From contig JACPQP010000483.1 in NCBI GenBank assembly GCA_016190465.1, forward strand, positions 1-6,519: a stretch of 6,519 bases of DNA. Direction: 5' to 3'. Below are positions 5,235-6,519 of the stretch, piece after piece. This stretch comes from Chloroflexota bacterium. Lineage in GTDB: Bacteria; Chloroflexota; UBA6077; FW602-bin22; JACPQP01. The translations under genes were made by a program, and so were the position numbers. Below the pieces are notes generated by a model. It was given only the letters and a program-made list of their open reading frames with translations, was not told the DNA's origin and searched no databases. Within the stretch, counting starts at the first letter, position 1. Every line of letters begins with the position of its first letter.

Positions 5235-6299
5235 ATGGCTGACCGCCAGGCTCGCATCGGTGTCGTGGGGGTTGGCTGGTGGGCAACCTATACCCACCTG
5301 CCGGCCATCCAGGGCCATCCCGATGCCAATCTCGTGGCAATTGCCGACCGGAACGAGCAGCGGCTCCAGCAGGCCGTCGAACGGTTCAACGTGCGGCGCG
5401 CCTACGCCGACTACCGGGCGATGATCGACGTGGAGGAACTGGACGGGCTCGTCGTCGCGGTGAATCACAATGCCCACTACGAGGTTGCCCGGTACGCCCT
5501 CGAGCGTGGCCTGCACCTGATGATCGAGAAGCCGATGGTGCTCGAAGCCCGTCACGGCGCTGAACTGCTGGCGCTCGCCGCGCAGCAGCGGCGCGAGATC
5601 ATCGTCGGGTACCCGTGGCACTACACCACGCTGGCCGCCCAGGCGCGGTCGCTGGTTCAATCGGGGCAGTTGGGTGAGATCCAGTTCGTCTCCAGCCTGT
5701 TTGCCTCGATGGTCATCGAGTTCTACCGGGGGAATCCCGAGGCCTATCGTCCGGTCTTTCAGTACCCGGTGACCGGTCCCAGCGAGCGCAGCTACAGCGA
5801 TGCGCGCCTTGCGGGCGGCGGCCAGGGCCATCTCCAGATTACCCACTCGGCCGGGCTGATGTTCTTCGTCACGGGCCTCCGCGCGCGGCGCGTCAGTGGC
5901 TTCATGGCCAACTTCGACGTGCCGGTCGACCTGGTCGACGGCATCGGGATCCAGTTTGACAACGGGGCGATCGGGGTGGTCGGCAGCACCGGCAACCTTG
6001 GCGTCGGTGACCCGGGGCAGCACGACCTCCGGGTGTATGGGACGCGCGGCTACGTCTTGCTGGAGATGAATCAGGGAACGCTGGGCCTGCGCTACCACGA
6101 CGGCCGGGAGGAGCACATCGGTCCGATCCCGCCGGACGATCGCTACCCGCGCTTCGCGACCGCGACGAACCTGATCGACGTGATCCTGGGCCGCGACGTC
6201 AACCGCTCGCCGGGCATCGTCGGCCAGCGAACGGTCGAGTTCCTCGAGGCAGCGTATCGTTCGGCGGCAGACGGTGGCCGCCCGATAGAGGTTTCTTAA
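5235..6299 (+). CDS. Gfo/Idh/MocA-family NAD(P)-dependent oxidoreductase
   Basis: This 354-aa soluble enzyme oxidises or reduces a hydroxyl/keto group of a sugar, inositol or related polyol using NAD(P). The N-terminal Rossmann fold opens with GVVGVGWW (9-16). EKP (98-100) carries the Lys (K99) normally used in catalysis and cofactor binding. The C-terminal alpha/beta substrate domain includes GGGQGHLQITH (194-204), corresponding to the family's GGGxxxDxGxH; His204 is kept but the usual Asp position is Leu200. The length is normal for the family. The ATG at 5235 is chosen because AGGAG (5223-5227) precedes it by 7 nt and because family similarity begins there; an upstream in-frame ATG-less extension would run through the repeats. 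It faces the same way as the hydrolase and cupin genes but is separated by 394 nt, so it may be transcribed separately. Its substrate cannot be told from sequence. Confidence 0.9.
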   Translation: MADRQARIGVVGVGWWATYTHLPAIQGHPDANLVAIADRNEQRLQQAVERFNVRRAYADYRAMIDVEELDGLVVAVNHNAHYEVARYALERGLHLMIEKPMVLEARHGAELLALAAQQRREIIVGYPWHYTTLAAQARSLVQSGQLGEIQFVSSLFASMVIEFYRGNPEAYRPVFQYPVTGPSERSYSDARLAGGGQGHLQITHSAGLMFFVTGLRARRVSGFMANFDVPVDLVDGIGIQFDNGAIGVVGSTGNLGVGDPGQHDLRVYGTRGYVLLEMNQGTLGLRYHDGREEHIGPIPPDDRYPRFATATNLIDVILGRDVNRSPGIVGQRTVEFLEAAYRSAADGGRPIEVS

Positions 6300-6519
6300 A
6301 CAATCACCGAGATCGCCCGGGGCACAATCCCGAACTCCACATCGCCACAGGCAGTCGGCTCGCCGTCGACCTCCGTGCGTACCAGGTCCGAGGCGCTGAT
6401 GCGCACCCGCTGCGCCCGACTCCACGAGACGCGCGGGTGGGACAGGTGCGCGCCACGGTAGACGGCTGGCAGCAGGCGGAACAGTAGATCCAGTTTGGGC
6501 ACGGCGTGCAGGATGATGA
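6296..6519 (-). CDS. YegS/diacylglycerol kinase-like lipid kinase, C-terminal part (gene runs off the window)
   Basis: The last 73 codons of a minus-strand gene whose 5' part lies beyond 6519. The translation IILHAVPKLDLLFRLLPAVY followed by HPRVSWSRAQRVRISASDLV and EVDGEP...VEFGIVPRAISVIV matches the C-terminal beta-sandwich lobe of YegS/DgkB-type kinases (the HPxVxxxxAxxVxI and xxDGEPxxxxPxxxxVxPxAxxVxV pattern). These enzymes phosphorylate diacylglycerol, sphingoid-type or related lipids with ATP at the membrane. The N-terminal nucleotide-binding lobe (GGDGT region) is outside the window, so activity cannot be judged. The internal GTG at 6502 is not the start, because family similarity continues upstream of it. 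The stop codon overlaps the convergent oxidoreductase stop. Confidence 0.85.
   Translation of the reverse strand, partial: IILHAVPKLDLLFRLLPAVYRGAHLSHPRVSWSRAQRVRISASDLVRTEVDGEPTACGDVEFGIVPRAISVIV

Noticed and set aside
4953..6425. 490-aa minus-strand open frame opposite the oxidoreductase
   Set aside because: It runs across repeats, the whole oxidoreductase gene and part of the kinase gene, and shows no domain; it is a high-GC antisense shadow.

Overview
The window is GC-rich DNA from a bacterial chromosome. Its non-coding stretches carry several families of long, imperfectly palindromic repeats: CAGTAATCAGT-type arms, ACCGCAGATGAACGCA, CCCTCACCCCCTACCCCTCTCCC and GTGTCAGGTTTCGGGGGTCGGGG. 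This repeat style, the GTG/TTG starts with strong GGAGG ribosome binding sites, and the gene content suggest a Chloroflexota bacterium of the Thermomicrobia/Sphaerobacter type. That assignment is inference from style and has not been tested by a search.

Left part (1-1550). A minus-strand gene (314-1309) encodes a YrbG-like member of the Ca2+/cation antiporter (CaCA) superfamily. Its 5' leader (minus strand, about 1507 down to 1351) carries the hallmarks of a yybP-ykoY (Mn2+-sensing) riboswitch: GGGGAGUAGC at the 5' side, GCGAGACCUU at the 3' side, several GC-rich helices between them, and a Rho-independent terminator (AGACCUUC...GAAGGUCU-UUUUU) whose 5' arm overlaps the closing helix of the aptamer. 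A near-consensus sigma70 promoter (TTGACA-17-TACGAT) puts the transcription start almost exactly at the aptamer. The gene is therefore probably a manganese-induced metal exporter. Downstream of it (91-287) lies a large nested palindromic repeat.

Middle (1540-1935). A decayed N-terminal piece of an IS4-type transposase separates the exporter from a rightward operon. Each edge of the remnant carries an outward-facing promoter-like sequence beginning TTGAC with a 17-nt spacer. The right one would start transcription at a 28-bp-arm palindrome in the leader of the next gene.

Right part (1960-6519). A 771-aa putative (alpha/alpha)6-barrel glycoside hydrolase (GH63/MGH1-like) is followed after 10 nt by a dTDP-4-dehydrorhamnose 3,5-epimerase-like cupin protein, probably in one operon. 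After a 394-nt repeat-rich gap comes a Gfo/Idh/MocA-family NAD(P)-dependent oxidoreductase on the same strand. Together these suggest intracellular handling of an unusual sugar or glycoside whose substrate cannot be read from the sequence. The window ends in the 3' part of a convergent YegS/diacylglycerol-kinase-like lipid kinase gene, whose stop codon shares a TTAA with the stop codon of the oxidoreductase.

The best candidate for something worth following is the riboswitch-exporter unit, because the exporter departs from typical CaCA cation-site motifs. The promoter-flanked transposase remnant and the paired repeat copies are secondary points.
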